Shown piece after piece: positions 46,201 to 54,892 of a DNA stretch of 64,000 nucleotides. The notes beneath the pieces are model-generated. The model searched no databases and had not been told where the DNA came from. It saw nothing but the letters and a program-made list of their open reading frames with translations. The position numbers and the translations under genes are program-made. The stretch's first letter is position 1. Each line of letters opens with the position of its first letter. This DNA is from Taeniopygia guttata. Taxonomy: Eukaryota; Chordata; Aves; Passeriformes; Estrildidae. The stretch spans positions 1,798,001 through 1,862,000 of the forward strand of contig NC_133025.1 of assembly GCF_048771995.1 (NCBI RefSeq), written 5' to 3'.

Positions 46201-48713
46201 GGTTGTCCAGCCCTGCACAGGCTGCCTAGGGCAGGGGTGGAGTCCCCATCCCTGGAAGGATTTAAAGCCATGTGGATGTGGCACTTGGGGACAGGGTCAG
46301 TGGTGCCCTTGGCAGAGCTGGGAATGGTTGGACCTCATGATCTTAAAGGTTGTTTTCCAACCTAAATGATTCCATCATTCTGAAATTTATCTGCCAGGGG
46401 AACAAATCAAAGCCTGAGGGAGAATCCCTGAAATTTGGGGCATAAGTCAGGGTCAGCACATGGGGATAGGAAGCTCAGAGTGCCCCAAAGCTGTGACAGA
46501 GATGCCCTGGCTTCCATATTCCCTGGAAAACACCCTTGAGGTGACCATCACAAGCAAGTCCAGTTTAGGGTAATCCCCAGCATAAAAACATCTTAAATAT
46601 AATTTTATATATTGTTTATATTATATTTATATTTTTTAATGAAAATGCTGTAACAGACATTAAGTAGTCTAAAATTTAATGGTTATTCCAACAAAAGCTG
46701 CTTCTGTTCCCAGTCTGGATGGGGCTTGGAGCAACCTGGGATGGGGGAAGGTGTCCCTGCCCATGGCACTGGATGATCTTTAAGGTCCTTTCCAACCCAA
46801 CCCTTGCCAGGATTGTAGGATGTGATTCCATGGCTTGGTGAATGATCTGAGTGTGCCAAATGTCTCCTTTAAGGAAACACATCCAAATCCAAGGAGCAGG
46901 ATCTCAGTGACCTCTGGGGCATGTCCAGGGGCACTGGAGGAGGAGAAGACAACACCAACCTGCATCTGGAATGAACGGGGTCTCTGAGGCAGGAGGAAGT
47001 CAGAGGATAATTGTTTGGAATTCCCAAAATTCCTGGTGAATTCAAGGAGACAATTCCCAAATTCCTGGCTGTTTTGGTGTCTCCTCAGGTTGCACCTGCA
47101 GCAGCCAGAGGTGGGATAAATTCCCAGGCTCTTCCCAAATGTGTCCCTCGAACCACAGGGATTCTGTGGATGGATTCCCACTGTGGACAGATCCAGGGAA
47201 TGGGTGCAGGATCAGAGAATCCTGCTAGGAACAGGTTCTCTGCTACTGCAGGTGGTTGGAAATGCAGAGTGAGGGATCCAGGGAAGCTCCCACCCTGCTG
47301 GGGTTCTCCTGATGTCAGCACCTCTCCTCAGTCCCTTCCACCCTTTGGACATGGTGACGTGGTTTGGTCAATTCACAGCTCCAAACCTGGCTCCTGTTGG
47401 AAGCCCTGGAGGAGCTGGGCAATGCTCTGCCCTAAATTACAGCAGAATTTATCCCTTGATAAATTCCCTTGGAATTTATCCCTGAATTCCATTCTAGGGA
47501 TTTTTTGCTTAACCCAAATGTGACAAAAAGCCACAGAGGCCAGAAACCCATCGCATGAGTCTGGGTTACTTCAGCCCAGCTGAAAAACTGCTCCATTTCC
47601 ATCCTTCCACCACCTTTTCCTCAAATCCTCCCAAGCCCAGCAGGTGATGGATGGCAGGATGAAGGAGTGCTGACAAGAATTAATGTGGATTTTTTTTTTC
47701 AGAGCTCCACGCCGACTCCAGCGGAGCACACGGGGACACGACGTGGCTTGGCATGCGTCACCAAAGAACAAACTGATGATCCATCAAATCTCTGACATTC
47801 CCCTTCTATCTGATGCCTCAGAGCCAAGGGAAGCAATGAGAATACACCAGGCCTAAACAGTTCTCCAGGGAAAAGCATCTTCTCATGCCTGGAGTGGGCA
47901 GCTGGCAGCCTGAAGAAAGGGATTTGCTGCCTTTGACCTTTGCATGTGAAGGCAGAGACTTCATGAAATTACCCAGCCCTTAAAACAATCCAGCTGCTTC
48001 CCCTGTTCCTGTTACTGTCTGAAAAAGTAGGAGGAGAAGCTCCTATTTGCAATCCCAAAAAAAACCCCCACCAAACTGTGGAGACACCTGTTAGATGGTG
48101 AAAACACCATTGTGTTCTTTTGGAGGGACAAAGTCCCTGAAAATCACATTTTTCCTGGTCTCTGAACCACAATCTTGGAATCTCAGAGTGGATTGGGTTG
48201 GAGGGACCTGCAAGATCATCCAGTGCCACAAGGGCAGGGACACCTCCCACTATCCCAGGCTGCTCCAAGCCCTGTCCAGCCTGGCCTTGGACACTTAGGG
48301 GCAGCCCCAGCTGCTCTGGTAGGGCCTCACCACACCAACATTAAGGAATTTCGTCCTAAATTCTCTTTTAGTTAAGATACAAACCTCCCTAGGAAATTTC
48401 ACTTTTGGTACCCTGCCTCCATCCCACATTTGGCCACCCACAATTTGGACATCTGGGGTTCCTGGACTAACCTTTGATGCTATTGTGGACAAGTTTATTT
48501 GTCTCCTCTGGACACGATCTTCACCTCAGCCTTCCAAGATCCCACTCCATCCCCAAATCCCAGGTTTTTACCTGACTTCCAAGTGCAGCACCAGCAGGCA
48601 GCGATCGGCCATCTCCTGGAAGGACCTGGCCAGCTCACTCAGGCTCTGCAGGATCTGCTCGGATGCAGGGAGGTGTTCCAGGCTGCCATGGCTGTCCTGG
48701 CCTGGGGACGTGG
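21989..48713 (-). CDS. EXOC4: EXOC4 (Sec8), last four coding exons (exons listed separately)
   Basis: Exocyst complex component 4, a subunit of the octameric tether that docks secretory vesicles at the plasma membrane. Four exons with GT-AG borders and matching phases encode about 238 C-terminal residues, roughly the last quarter of a protein of about 970. Signatures include [59 protein letters not shown] and the end [15 protein letters not shown]; these are nearly identical to human as I remember it. The C-terminal ITTV is a class I PDZ ligand, known in mammals to bind MAGUK proteins. The gene begins beyond 64000; mammalian EXOC4 is also very long. It is read in the same direction as LRRGUK downstream. 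Confidence 0.95.
22252..23249 (-). mobile_element. Solo LTR, ERVK-like, 998 bp, 6-bp TSD, abutting the EXOC4 terminal exon
   Basis: On the plus strand it starts TGTTGGAACC and ends AATTCCAACA. CTGGTT is duplicated exactly at 22246-22251 and 23250-23255. Six-bp duplications are typical of ERVK-type integration. The poly(A) signal AATAAA is on the minus strand (22360-22365), the same sense as EXOC4. It belongs with the LTRs at 51981, 54275, 56715 and 60434 (shared terminal motif and AATAAACAACC). It carries an internal tandem array. Confidence 0.9.
22498..22900. repeat. 80-81-bp tandem array inside the LTR, about five units
   Basis: Units begin near TTTATATGGTACATTACGTG and contain TTACATGGGTACAG, TTACCTATATTAAATGGTGC and TTTTCTATC. 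Copies start near 22499, 22580, 22661, 22741 and 22821 and are nearly identical. Open frames over it are spurious. Confidence 0.92.
23256..24535 (-). other. EXOC4 last intron; CR1 pieces and one candidate conserved stretch
   Basis: 23335-23600 contains two minus-sense CR1 fragments (CTGGCCTTGGACACTTCCAG; GAATGGTTTGGGTTGAAAGA). 24005-24290 is non-repetitive, with an octamer ATGCAAAT and several TTAATTA-type motifs. It could be a conserved non-coding element but nothing proves that. Confidence 0.5.
24536..24665 (+). mobile_element. CR1 LINE 3' fragment
   Basis: Plus-sense tail from CTGGATCCCTGGAATGTCCA to CCTTTCCAACCCAACTCATT, 5' truncated. Confidence 0.8.
24666..26104. other. EXOC4 last intron, unique sequence
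   Basis: A poly(A) run near 25678-25694; otherwise no recognised feature. Confidence 0.5.
26105..26255 (+). mobile_element. CR1 LINE 3' fragment
   Basis: Plus-sense tail with CTGGAAGTGTCCAAGGCCAA and GGTCCTTTCCAACCCAAATG, ending in a poly(A)-like run. Confidence 0.8.
26815..26960 (-). mobile_element. CR1 LINE 3' fragment
   Basis: Minus-sense tail with GGGTGGGAAGGGACCTTAAA and CTGGCCTTGGACACTTCCAG. Confidence 0.8.
26961..28264. other. EXOC4 last intron, unique sequence
   Basis: A long A-run at 27668-27687; no gene recognised. Confidence 0.5.
28265..28515 (+). mobile_element. CR1 LINE 3' fragment
   Basis: Plus-sense CR1 with GGAATTTCCTCATGGAAATT, CCTGGAGGTGTCCAAGGATG and a degenerate tail (CACCTCAACAATCCCAGGAT). 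Confidence 0.75.
28516..29493. other. EXOC4 last intron, AT-rich unique sequence
   Basis: 28770-29100 is AT-rich with many TAATTA/ATTTA words and low repeat content; a 20-nt A-run lies at 29102-29122. Possible conserved element, unproven. Confidence 0.4.
29494..30925. repeat. 41-bp minisatellite, about 35 units
   Basis: The unit contains GTGTGCCTGGGGTAGGTCAT and GGTTGGGTTCCACAAGTCCA. Variants (GAATGTCTGCCT, CAGTGTGTGCCT) recur in blocks; a block of about 110 bp at 30180-30290 is nearly repeated at 30710-30820, showing higher-order structure. Forty-one is not a multiple of three, so open frames cycle through all three phases and are spurious. Confidence 0.95.
30926..32044. other. EXOC4 last intron, unique sequence
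   Basis: No gene recognised. A weak CR1-tail-like phrase (CCCTCCAACCTGATCCATTC) lies near 31948-31970. Confidence 0.4.
32045..32275 (-). mobile_element. CR1 LINE 3' fragment
   Basis: Minus-sense CR1 with the tail GGAATCACAGAATCGTTCAG, then TTGGAAAAGCCCTTTGAGAT and CATCCAGTCCAACC. Confidence 0.87.
32276..33719. other. EXOC4 last intron, largely unique; candidate conserved element 32600-33190
   Basis: 32600-33190 has balanced composition, no CR1 or LTR similarity, and transcription-factor-like words, including ATGTAATTATTCAAATA. It may be a conserved non-coding element but cannot be tested by eye. Confidence 0.3.
33720..33895 (+). mobile_element. CR1 LINE 3' fragment
   Basis: Plus-sense tail ending TCTTCCAACCCAAACCATTC followed by CATGATTCTGTGATCC. 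Confidence 0.82.
34395..34570 (-). mobile_element. CR1 LINE fragment
   Basis: Minus-sense, with AGGTGCCACATCCACATGGT and TTTGAACTCTTCCAAGGGAT; the 3' tail is missing or degraded. Confidence 0.65.
34571..35639. other. EXOC4 last intron, unique sequence
   Basis: A pyrimidine-rich stretch lies at 34680-34830. The rest is unremarkable. Confidence 0.45.
35640..35875 (+). mobile_element. CR1 LINE 3' fragment
   Basis: Plus-sense, with GGATGTGGCACTTGGGGACA, CGATGATCTTAGAGGGCTTT and tail CCAACCCAAATGATTCCCTG. Confidence 0.87.
35876..38084. other. EXOC4 last intron, unique sequence
   Basis: Long non-repetitive stretch. 37020-37600 has a composition suggestive of an enhancer but no proof. Confidence 0.4.
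38085..38435 (+). mobile_element. CR1 LINE 3' fragment
   Basis: Plus-sense, from GGAGGCTCAGGGGGGACCTT through GTGGATGTGGCACTTGGGGA to tail CCAACCCAAACAATTCCATG. Confidence 0.87.
38436..39724. other. EXOC4 last intron, unique sequence
   Basis: No recognised feature. Confidence 0.45.
39725..39848. repeat. CCTCCATCCT-type short tandem repeat
   Basis: Blocks of CTAAACCTTCCTCCATCCTC and TCCACCTTCCCATCCTCC alternate about six times. Antisense open frames ([12 protein letters not shown]) are spurious. Confidence 0.9.
39857..40179. mobile_element. Two CR1 fragments in opposite orientation
   Basis: 39857-39985 is minus-sense (GGAATGGTTTGGGTGAGAAG; GTCCAACCTGTCCTTGGAAA). 40025-40179 is plus-sense (GGGAATGGCCTCAGGCTGGG; GATGCCCAGGGAGCTTTGGA) and runs straight into the 23-bp array. 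Confidence 0.8.
40180..40450. repeat. 23-bp minisatellite, about 11-12 units, derived from CR1 sequence
   Basis: The unit is AGCCAATACCCCTGGAATGT plus CCC, with ACC/TCC/TCT variants. It begins where the flanking CR1 reads GCCCATACCCCTGGAAATGT, so the array appears to have grown out of the CR1 tail. Open frames on both strands are spurious. Confidence 0.93.
40451..42494. other. EXOC4 last intron, unique sequence
   Basis: No gene recognised. Confidence 0.45.
42495..42620 (+). mobile_element. CR1 LINE internal fragment
   Basis: Plus-sense CR1 words AACAAGGGACAGGACACAAG and GAAATGGCCTCAAATCATGC without the 3' tail. Confidence 0.65.
43184..43599. repeat. Tandem duplication of 208 bp, two near-identical copies
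   Basis: 43184-43391 and 43392-43599 differ at only a few bases. Each holds AGGTAACAGAACTCGAGGGA, AATATTTCTCACCTGGGAAT and CTTGGAGAAGCCCCAAGGAA. It lies about 270 bp downstream, in transcript sense, of an EXOC4 exon. High identity indicates recent origin. Confidence 0.95.
43872..44031 (-). CDS. EXOC4: EXOC4 coding exon, second from last
   Basis: The exon is 160 bp with acceptor CCTCGCAG and donor GTGAGCG. It encodes [38 protein letters not shown] and [16 protein letters not shown]. It is not an open frame of note by itself because longer frames overlap it; the correct frame follows from the phases of both neighbours. Confidence 0.95.
44789..45160 (-). mobile_element. CR1 LINE 3' fragment
   Basis: Minus-sense, starting with tail GAATCACAGAATCCCAGGAT, through CACCTCCCACTGTCCCAGGC and CATGGCTGCCCTCTGGCAGT. 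Single unit, closely related to the dimeric copies. Confidence 0.88.
45290..45468 (-). CDS. EXOC4: EXOC4 coding exon, third from last
   Basis: The exon is 179 bp. It encodes [37 protein letters not shown] and [22 protein letters not shown]. Acceptor CCTCACAG; the donor GTCAGG is weak but consistent with phase. A CR1 copy ends about 120 bp downstream in the adjoining intron. Confidence 0.95.
45469..46139. other. EXOC4 intron with a short triplicated motif
   Basis: At 45897-46005 the phrase CCATGGAAGGAGAAATTCCA occurs about three times with changes. The rest is unique. Confidence 0.6.
46140..46820 (+). mobile_element. Two CR1 LINE fragments
   Basis: 46140-46385 ends TTCCAACCTAAATGATTCCA; 46700-46820 has GGGGCTTGGAGCAACCTGGG and GGTCCTTTCCAACCCAACCC. 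Between them is a short AT-rich tract (46590-46640). Confidence 0.83.
46821..48169. other. EXOC4 intron, unique sequence
   Basis: No recognised feature. Confidence 0.45.
48170..48450 (-). mobile_element. CR1 LINE 3' fragment
   Basis: Minus-sense, with TGGATTGGGTTGGAGGGACC, CCACTATCCCAGGCTGCTCC and onward to AAGGAATTTCGTCCTAAATT, a CR1 region beyond the usual tail. It ends about 120 bp from an EXOC4 exon. Confidence 0.85.
48572..48713 (-). CDS. EXOC4: EXOC4 coding exon, fourth from last
   Basis: The exon is 142 bp, entering with two bases of a codon and ending after two (AG). It encodes [20 protein letters not shown] and then [26 protein letters not shown]. Acceptor CTCTTGGCAG and donor GTAAAA. 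The split codon AG|G gives the arginine of EVRVHCF with the next exon. Confidence 0.95.
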
Positions 48714-49089
48714 CTGCCAAGAGAGAAGAGTTAAATTTGGAACGTTCTCCATCCCATCCAGAGCCTCCTGTGTGCTCCCATCCCAGCTCTGGGTGTTCCT
48801 TCTGCCTCTGATTCAGGAGTGGATCAAGAAGCAAAGTGCTCCTGCAATGGGTTGAACCCCCAGGTGGATCTGAGGGGTTTCACCAACCACCAGGAGACAT
48901 TTTCCTGGGAAGAGACTGCTCTGGGCTGAGAATTCCTGTGGCTGCAGAGTCCAGGAGTGTTTATCTCCCTCTGGGAGCCAAGGCATCCACAGGTGGGAGG
49001 GTCCTTTTTGGTCACCACAGTGTCCCTCAGGTGAGTCCCCATTGCTTCAGAGGAGCCTTGCTTTGGTTTTGTTCCTTAAGCACAACTCT

Positions 49090-49375
49090 TGGCCAGTTAA
49101 AAGCAATGAAACCACAGGCAACATGCTCATGGATCATTTCCTTCCCACTGAGACCACCTTGAAAAAAACTTCTGGGATTTTATCCCAGCCATGAGTGCAG
49201 GTCTAACTCCATAACTTCATCCCTTGGGGCACTAAAAAGGAATTGAACCACAGGCAACACCCATGAGCTGCTCATGGATGGTTTCCTTCCCACTGAGACC
49301 ACCTTGAAAAACCTTCTGGGATTTTACCCCAGCCACCAGAGCAGCTCCAACTCCATCACTTCACCCCTTGTATTC
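49090..49375. repeat. Imperfect tandem duplication of about 135 bp
   Basis: The phrases GAACCACAGGCAACA/GAAACCACAGGCAACA and TTTCCTTCCCACTGAGACCA plus CCTTGAAAAA occur twice, about 135 bp apart. Confidence 0.75.
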
Positions 49376-50049
49376 TATCCCAGGGCTGAGCCCTGAACCT
49401 CCTCAATTAAATAATGGGATTGTGAAGAAATCTCCTGGATCTCCAAGCCCCATCCCCACAATCCCTGTGTCCCATGGCCTCAAGCAGAGATTCCTGTGCC
49501 ATATAAATGATTTCTACCCTTGCTGGCTCCTTCAAAACACTTCTGTAACAGGGAAGGTAAAGTTTGGGACTGAATTTCTAGCCTAACCTTATTCACTGAT
49601 GGTTTATATTTGCTTCTTAACATCGCAACATTATTCTTTTCCCTCATGGAGTTCTCCATCAATCACAGGATCATTTTCTCCAGGCTGAGCCCCTTTCCCA
49701 CCTCCCTCAGCTGCTCCAGACCCTTCCCAGATCCAACACAGCCCTGCACAGGGAGGATCTGTGCATTCCCAAGGAGCTGCTGACAATCAAATTCCATTTG
49801 GAGTGATGCTGATTTAAAGAAATATGACTTTTGTACAGCCACAACCCTGCTTTGGGAGGGGAACTTTGGATTAAACACTAAAAACAATCAGCCTAAAATT
49901 ATACCCTCAGACCCAGCCTGAAAAGAGAAAAAAACCAAAAAAGCAAAATGAGGGGATAAAAACCCCAATTGTTTTTTGTGCAAAACAAATTAAAGCAGAG
50001 GTGACTAAACAGGATGGAATTGTACAATTAAGTGTGGAAATCACAGAAT
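49376..50049. other. EXOC4 intron, unique sequence
   Basis: No recognised feature. Confidence 0.4.
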
Positions 50050-50276
50050 GTGGAAGTAGATTTTTGATGCCCAGAGGAGCTGGAGCTGTCCCTGGATCCC
50101 TGGAAGTGTCCAAGGCCAGGCTGGACAGGGCTTGGAGCAGCCTGGGACAGTGGAAGGTTGGAATGAGATGATCCTTGAGGTCCCTTCCCTTCCCATTCCA
50201 TGAATAAACTCCAGGAATTAACTCCAGGAATTAACTCCAGGAATTAACTCCAGGAATTAACTCCAGGAATTAACCC
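50050..50276 (+). mobile_element. CR1 LINE 3' fragment followed by a 15-bp tandem repeat
   Basis: 50070-50200 is a plus-sense CR1 tail (CCTGGAAGTGTCCAAGGCCA). 50207-50274 is five copies of the 15-mer AACTCCAGGAATTAA directly after it. Confidence 0.85.
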
Positions 50277-51980
50277 CTCTCAGCAACTCCTGAGGTCACA
50301 GCAAAATTCAGGAAGTAATTTTTTTTGAACCAAGGAACACCGAGAAATTCCCAGCCTGGCAAATACTGCTGGAAATGATGAGCTGGCCTGGGGTGTGAAA
50401 GGGGAATAAAGAGGGAAATGAGGGTGACAATCCAGTCTGGATGGGGTGGGAATGATGAGGATTCCCCTTCCCTGAGACTCCTCCCAGCCCCTCTCTGCTC
50501 ACTGAGCTCTGTCCCACCAAGAAAATTAAATTATCAGCGAGGGGGTGAGGGGCTGATTTACACAACCTCTAAATCCAGATTATCCCAGGACTCTCAGGAG
50601 GCACTTGGGGGGAGCTGTTTGTCCTCCAAGTGACCCTGGAGGGTGGCAGGACTCCAGCTCAGGGTCAGGTTTAGGGATACCTGCTGACAGGAAAGCAGAA
50701 AACCCCACCTGTACCATGCATAAAAAACATAATTTTTTTAAGCCCCAAAATCCTGCATTTTGAGAAGTTTTTATCCTCCTGGAGATGCCCTTGGTGCAGG
50801 AATCATCTCTGTTTAGCAGAGCCAGCTCTGTCTGGAGATGCCACCCTGGAAGTGCTGGAGATGGATGGAGCCATCACAGAAAAGCAGGAGTCAGCTCCTT
50901 CCTGCTGCAGGCAGATGCACACACCATTTTTCTCCTCTCCACAATTCACTTGCAGCACTTTAAGTGAAGCTGTAATTATATTTGTCAGTGGAGATAAGGG
51001 GAGGAGGGAGATGGGCACAATCTGCTCCCTGTTTAAAGCACTCAAATCCTTCTGGGGCCCCCTGGCAGGGAGGAGGCTCAGGTGGGGTTTTTGTGGGGGG
51101 TGAATCTGAATTTCTCCTGTGTTTTTTTGGCTTTTGGAGCTCAAAGGAAGCCTTTCAGAGCCCATCAATTTTCCTTTCTTCTCTGGACATCCAGAAGAGA
51201 AAAATCCCATTCTTTTAAGTCTCACTCCAGATAGTTTTACTCCATCATCCTTGGCAGCACGAAGCCAACAAATGAGGTGGAGCAGCAAAAAATAATCAGA
51301 GCCTAAATTATTGAAGGGCTTTGAGTAGAAAATGCCCATTTGGAGCTGGCTGTGGAGTTGGGCATCTCTTTGGGCAAAAGGCTGAGCCTTCCTGTGGCTG
51401 TGGATCCACCACACTCTGAAAAAGAGAGGGATCTCTGCTGAAATGCTGGGAAAAGGGGGAAAAAAACCTGGAATCCTGGCAAAACAGACCAGCCATCCAA
51501 TTCTTCTTCCCCTTCTCCTCCTTCCTAACCCATTTCCACTCAGCTGAGCATCAGCCCACCTGGCCACCACAAGCCCCTGGCCAATGTCCTGCTCCAGTGG
51601 CCCCTGTCATCCTGGAGCCTTGAATTTGAAGGTGAATTTTCCATGCTGCTGGATAAAAATCCCAGTTTTGTTCGGGATTTCTCCTCCCTGGCTGAAATCA
51701 CAGCCGAGTCCTCTCCCTCAGAGGAAAAGGAATGTTTCATTTCAGCAAAACTGAGAAAATGAACTCAGCACAGGCCTTGTCACCCGGATTTCTGTCACTC
51801 TGCAGTTCCACTGCTGGCAGGTTGAAAATGGATGGATGCAGACTTCCAGACCTCTGGAATATTGAACAAAACCCCCTGGAGCCACTCAGGTGTCAGCAGA
51901 GTGACCACTGCCACATCCCAGGGCTTTAACAGCACCTGGAGCAAATTCAAATCAAGGAGACAAACCTGAACCTGAGGAAG
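50277..51980. other. EXOC4 intron, unique sequence
   Basis: A long minus-strand open frame (50803-51570) has no recognisable family, no methionine context of note and no codon-like composition. I treat it as chance. Confidence 0.45.
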
Positions 51981-52598
51981 TGTGGGAATCCAGAGTTTCC
52001 CTCTGGCTGCCCTGGCAGGTCTGGGACCCTGGCAGGGGTCAGGAACCCCCCTGGACAGAGCCCCCAGAGACACTGTCTGTGATCTCTGTCCATGAAAAAG
52101 AGTTTTCAATCTTACAGGATGAATTACCAGCTCTGAGTGTTTGATATCAGTAATAATTAAGTGTGGCACGGGTGCAAAAGTAAAATTTTAGGATTCTAGA
52201 TAAGGGGTCCAAAGGGCACAAGATGGAGAAAATTGGGTGTGTCTTGTCCTTTTTCTCCTTCTTCATGCCCTCCATGTTTCACTGTGGTGTTGGCATTTTT
52301 CTGTTGGTTCAGGCTGGGGACACACTGTCCAACGTAGGTGACAGATATTGGCACGTTATTGTAAATCCAGCACAGGTAGTTTGTGGTATTTAATGTTTGT
52401 ACCATCCCACTGAGGGCAGAGCCCCACACGCTGCCCTGCAGGACAGAGCTGCGGCAGGGCAGCAGAACATGTTAGAGATAAACAGAATAAACAACCTTGA
52501 AACCAGCACAGATTAATTACAACTTCTTCTTTGGCAGTGGGGCTGACAGACAGAGAATTTCTACAATTTTGGGATCATCAATACCACAGATTCCAACA
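51981..52598 (+). mobile_element. Solo LTR, ERVK-like, 618 bp, 6-bp TSD
   Basis: It starts TGTGGGAATC and ends GATTCCAACA. AGGAAG is duplicated exactly at 51975-51980 and 52599-52604. AATAAA at 52486-52491 sets plus sense. Nearly identical, inverted, to 54275-54892. Confidence 0.93.
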
Positions 52599-54274
52599 AG
52601 GAAGGAACCTCCAAAATGCTCAGGGTTTGCACAGCGTTCCCGAATTTCCTCTATGGGGGAAAGGAAAGGCTCACAGAGACATTTTACAGCTCTGCTGGGG
52701 GAAAATCCCTCTACTTTGGGACTGAGATGCAGCAAGAAACTCCTGCTGAATTTAAGGACCAATTCACAGCTCCTTAAATTTGAATTTTTCCCTCCTTTTT
52801 TCTCCAGAAGAGGCAACTCCAAAAAACACAGGGAAAAGGGAATTTGTCACTGGGTAGGTGCTGGGTTAAGCCTTTGGAGAGTCAGGGTTAACTCTTCTCT
52901 CTGCTGGAGACTTTCCTGGGGATCTCAGGCACCACTTTTGCTTTCAGTGCTTGAGTTCCCAGCAGGTGAAAACCTGGATAATGAGATTTTATCCATCACT
53001 GCCATTCTAGCAGGGCCTCCTTGTTCCCACAGCTTTTAGCACCATGAGGAGATGACACCACAAGGACACAAAATCGCTACTAAAACACCTTCAAAAAGGA
53101 GAATATCTGGTATTTCAAGGAAAAAGCTTTGAGTGAAGCCAAGCAGAATTGGAGATGTGATTATTTTTTAAAGGAGTAGGGTGTGAACATCGGATCCAAC
53201 ATCAAGCACTTATTTCAGAGCGATTTCTGCCAGGAAACCTCTGACTTCCACACCCAAAAAGCATAAAAAAATCTTAATTTAAAAATATTTCACTATTTAA
53301 AAGCCACCTCTGTGTTAAGGCATGGTCTGTCCCTCTGGGACTCAGCTGGGAAAGGGAAAGGTGCTGCTGGTGAGGGGACAGGAATGTCACCAAGGTGCCC
53401 ATGCCCCACCAAAAAGGGACTTTGAGGTACAGATCAGTCACTGCCTTCTTCTAAATTGCTCCATTTGGGAATTCCTGCTCTCTAGGAAAGGACTGTAAAG
53501 AGCCATAAAAGCTGGAGCTGGATTTTGATTTTGATTTTCCCACAGGATTCATTTCAGAGTGATGGGAATTCAGGATGCAAAGCTGGATTTTGAGGTTGAC
53601 ATCTTCCCTGTGCTTCTTCTCTGAGGTGTGAATATTTGGGCCTCATAGATATTAACAAATACTTCAACTATTCACCCAGATATTATTGCTTTTTACCTAA
53701 ATTGTTCTCTTTTGTAGGGATTAAATCCAGGTAAATTAAACACTCAAAGGAATGATTTCCCCCAAGACTTCCAAGATCATGGGATGGAAGGAACCAAGAA
53801 TGTTGGGAGGGAACTTTAAAGGCCATCAGTCCAAACTTCAAGGCATCTGGCACCTCACACCTGGATTTGGGATGTCTAAATTGTCCAAATTCCCAGCATT
53901 TTACTGGGAATTCACCTTTTACACGGATCTGTGTCAAGGGCACTCACTGGTGCCAAAGGGATGATGCTACACTTGTAGGACAAACAGAAACGAAGAGGAA
54001 ACGAGCTCAGGGACAGCTGCTCATTAATAAATCTCCGAGCAAATTTCCACTAATGAGTCCTGTTTTCTCAGAGAAAAATCAGGGATGCGCTGGAGGAAAC
54101 TTAAGGATTTCCCATTCCAAATCTCCTCGAGCTTCTGACAGGGACACAGGGAAGGGAAAAAAAAAAAAAAAAAAAAAGCAAGAAAGAAGGAAAAGGAAAG
54201 CAAGAAGACAAAAATGAAGGGATGGCATTGAGAACTTCCTGTGAGCTTAAAATCCAAGTGCAGGAGAAGGGGCA
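52599..54274. other. EXOC4 intron between two inverted LTRs
   Basis: No gene recognised. A weak CR1-like antisense phrase lies at 53765-53850, and a 22-nt A-run at 54157-54177. Confidence 0.45.
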
Positions 54275-54892
54275 TGTCGGAATCTGTGGGTATTGATGAT
54301 TCTGAGATTGTAGAAAGTCTCTGTCTTTCAGCCCCACTGCCAAAGAAGAAGCCATAATTGGTCTGTGCTGGTTTCAAGGTTGTTTATTCTGTTTATCTCT
54401 AACATGTTCTGCTGCCCTGCCGCAGCTCTGTCCTGCAGGGCAGCGTGTGGGGCTCTGCCCTCAGTGGGATGGTACAAACATTAAATACCACAAACTACCT
54501 GTGCTGGATTTACAATAACGTGCCAATATCTGTCACCTACGTTGAACAGTGTGTCCCCAGCCTGAACCAACAGAAAAATGCCAACACCACAGTGAAACAT
54601 GGAGGGCATGAAGGAGGAGAAAAAGGACAAGACACACCCAATTTCCTCCATCTTGTCCCCTTTGAACCCCTCATCTAGAATCCTAAAATTTTACTTTTGC
54701 ACCCGTGCCACACTTAATTATTACTCATATCAAACACTCAGAGCTGGTAATTCATCCTGTAAGATGGAAAACTCTTTTCCATGGACAGAGATCACAGCCA
54801 GTGTCTCTGGGGGCTCTGTCCAGGGGGTTCCTGACCCCTGCCAGGGTCCCAGCCCTGCCAGGGCAGCCTGAGGGAAGCTCTGGATTCCCACA
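54275..54892 (-). mobile_element. Solo LTR, ERVK-like, 618 bp, 6-bp TSD
   Basis: On the plus strand it starts TGTCGGAATC and ends GGATTCCCACA. GGGGCA is duplicated exactly at 54269-54274 and 54893-54898. The poly(A) signal is on the minus strand (54383-54388). Same family and same length as 51981-52598, opposite orientation, with its own TSD. Confidence 0.93.

Noticed and set aside
50803..51570. 255-residue minus-strand open frame
   Set aside because: No recognised domain, and no CR1 or tandem-repeat peptide pattern. Low-complexity and stop-free by chance seems likeliest; could be revisited if transcripts are found.
51981..54892. A single provirus bounded by two LTRs
   Set aside because: The LTRs are inverted, have different TSDs and enclose no retroviral coding sequence.
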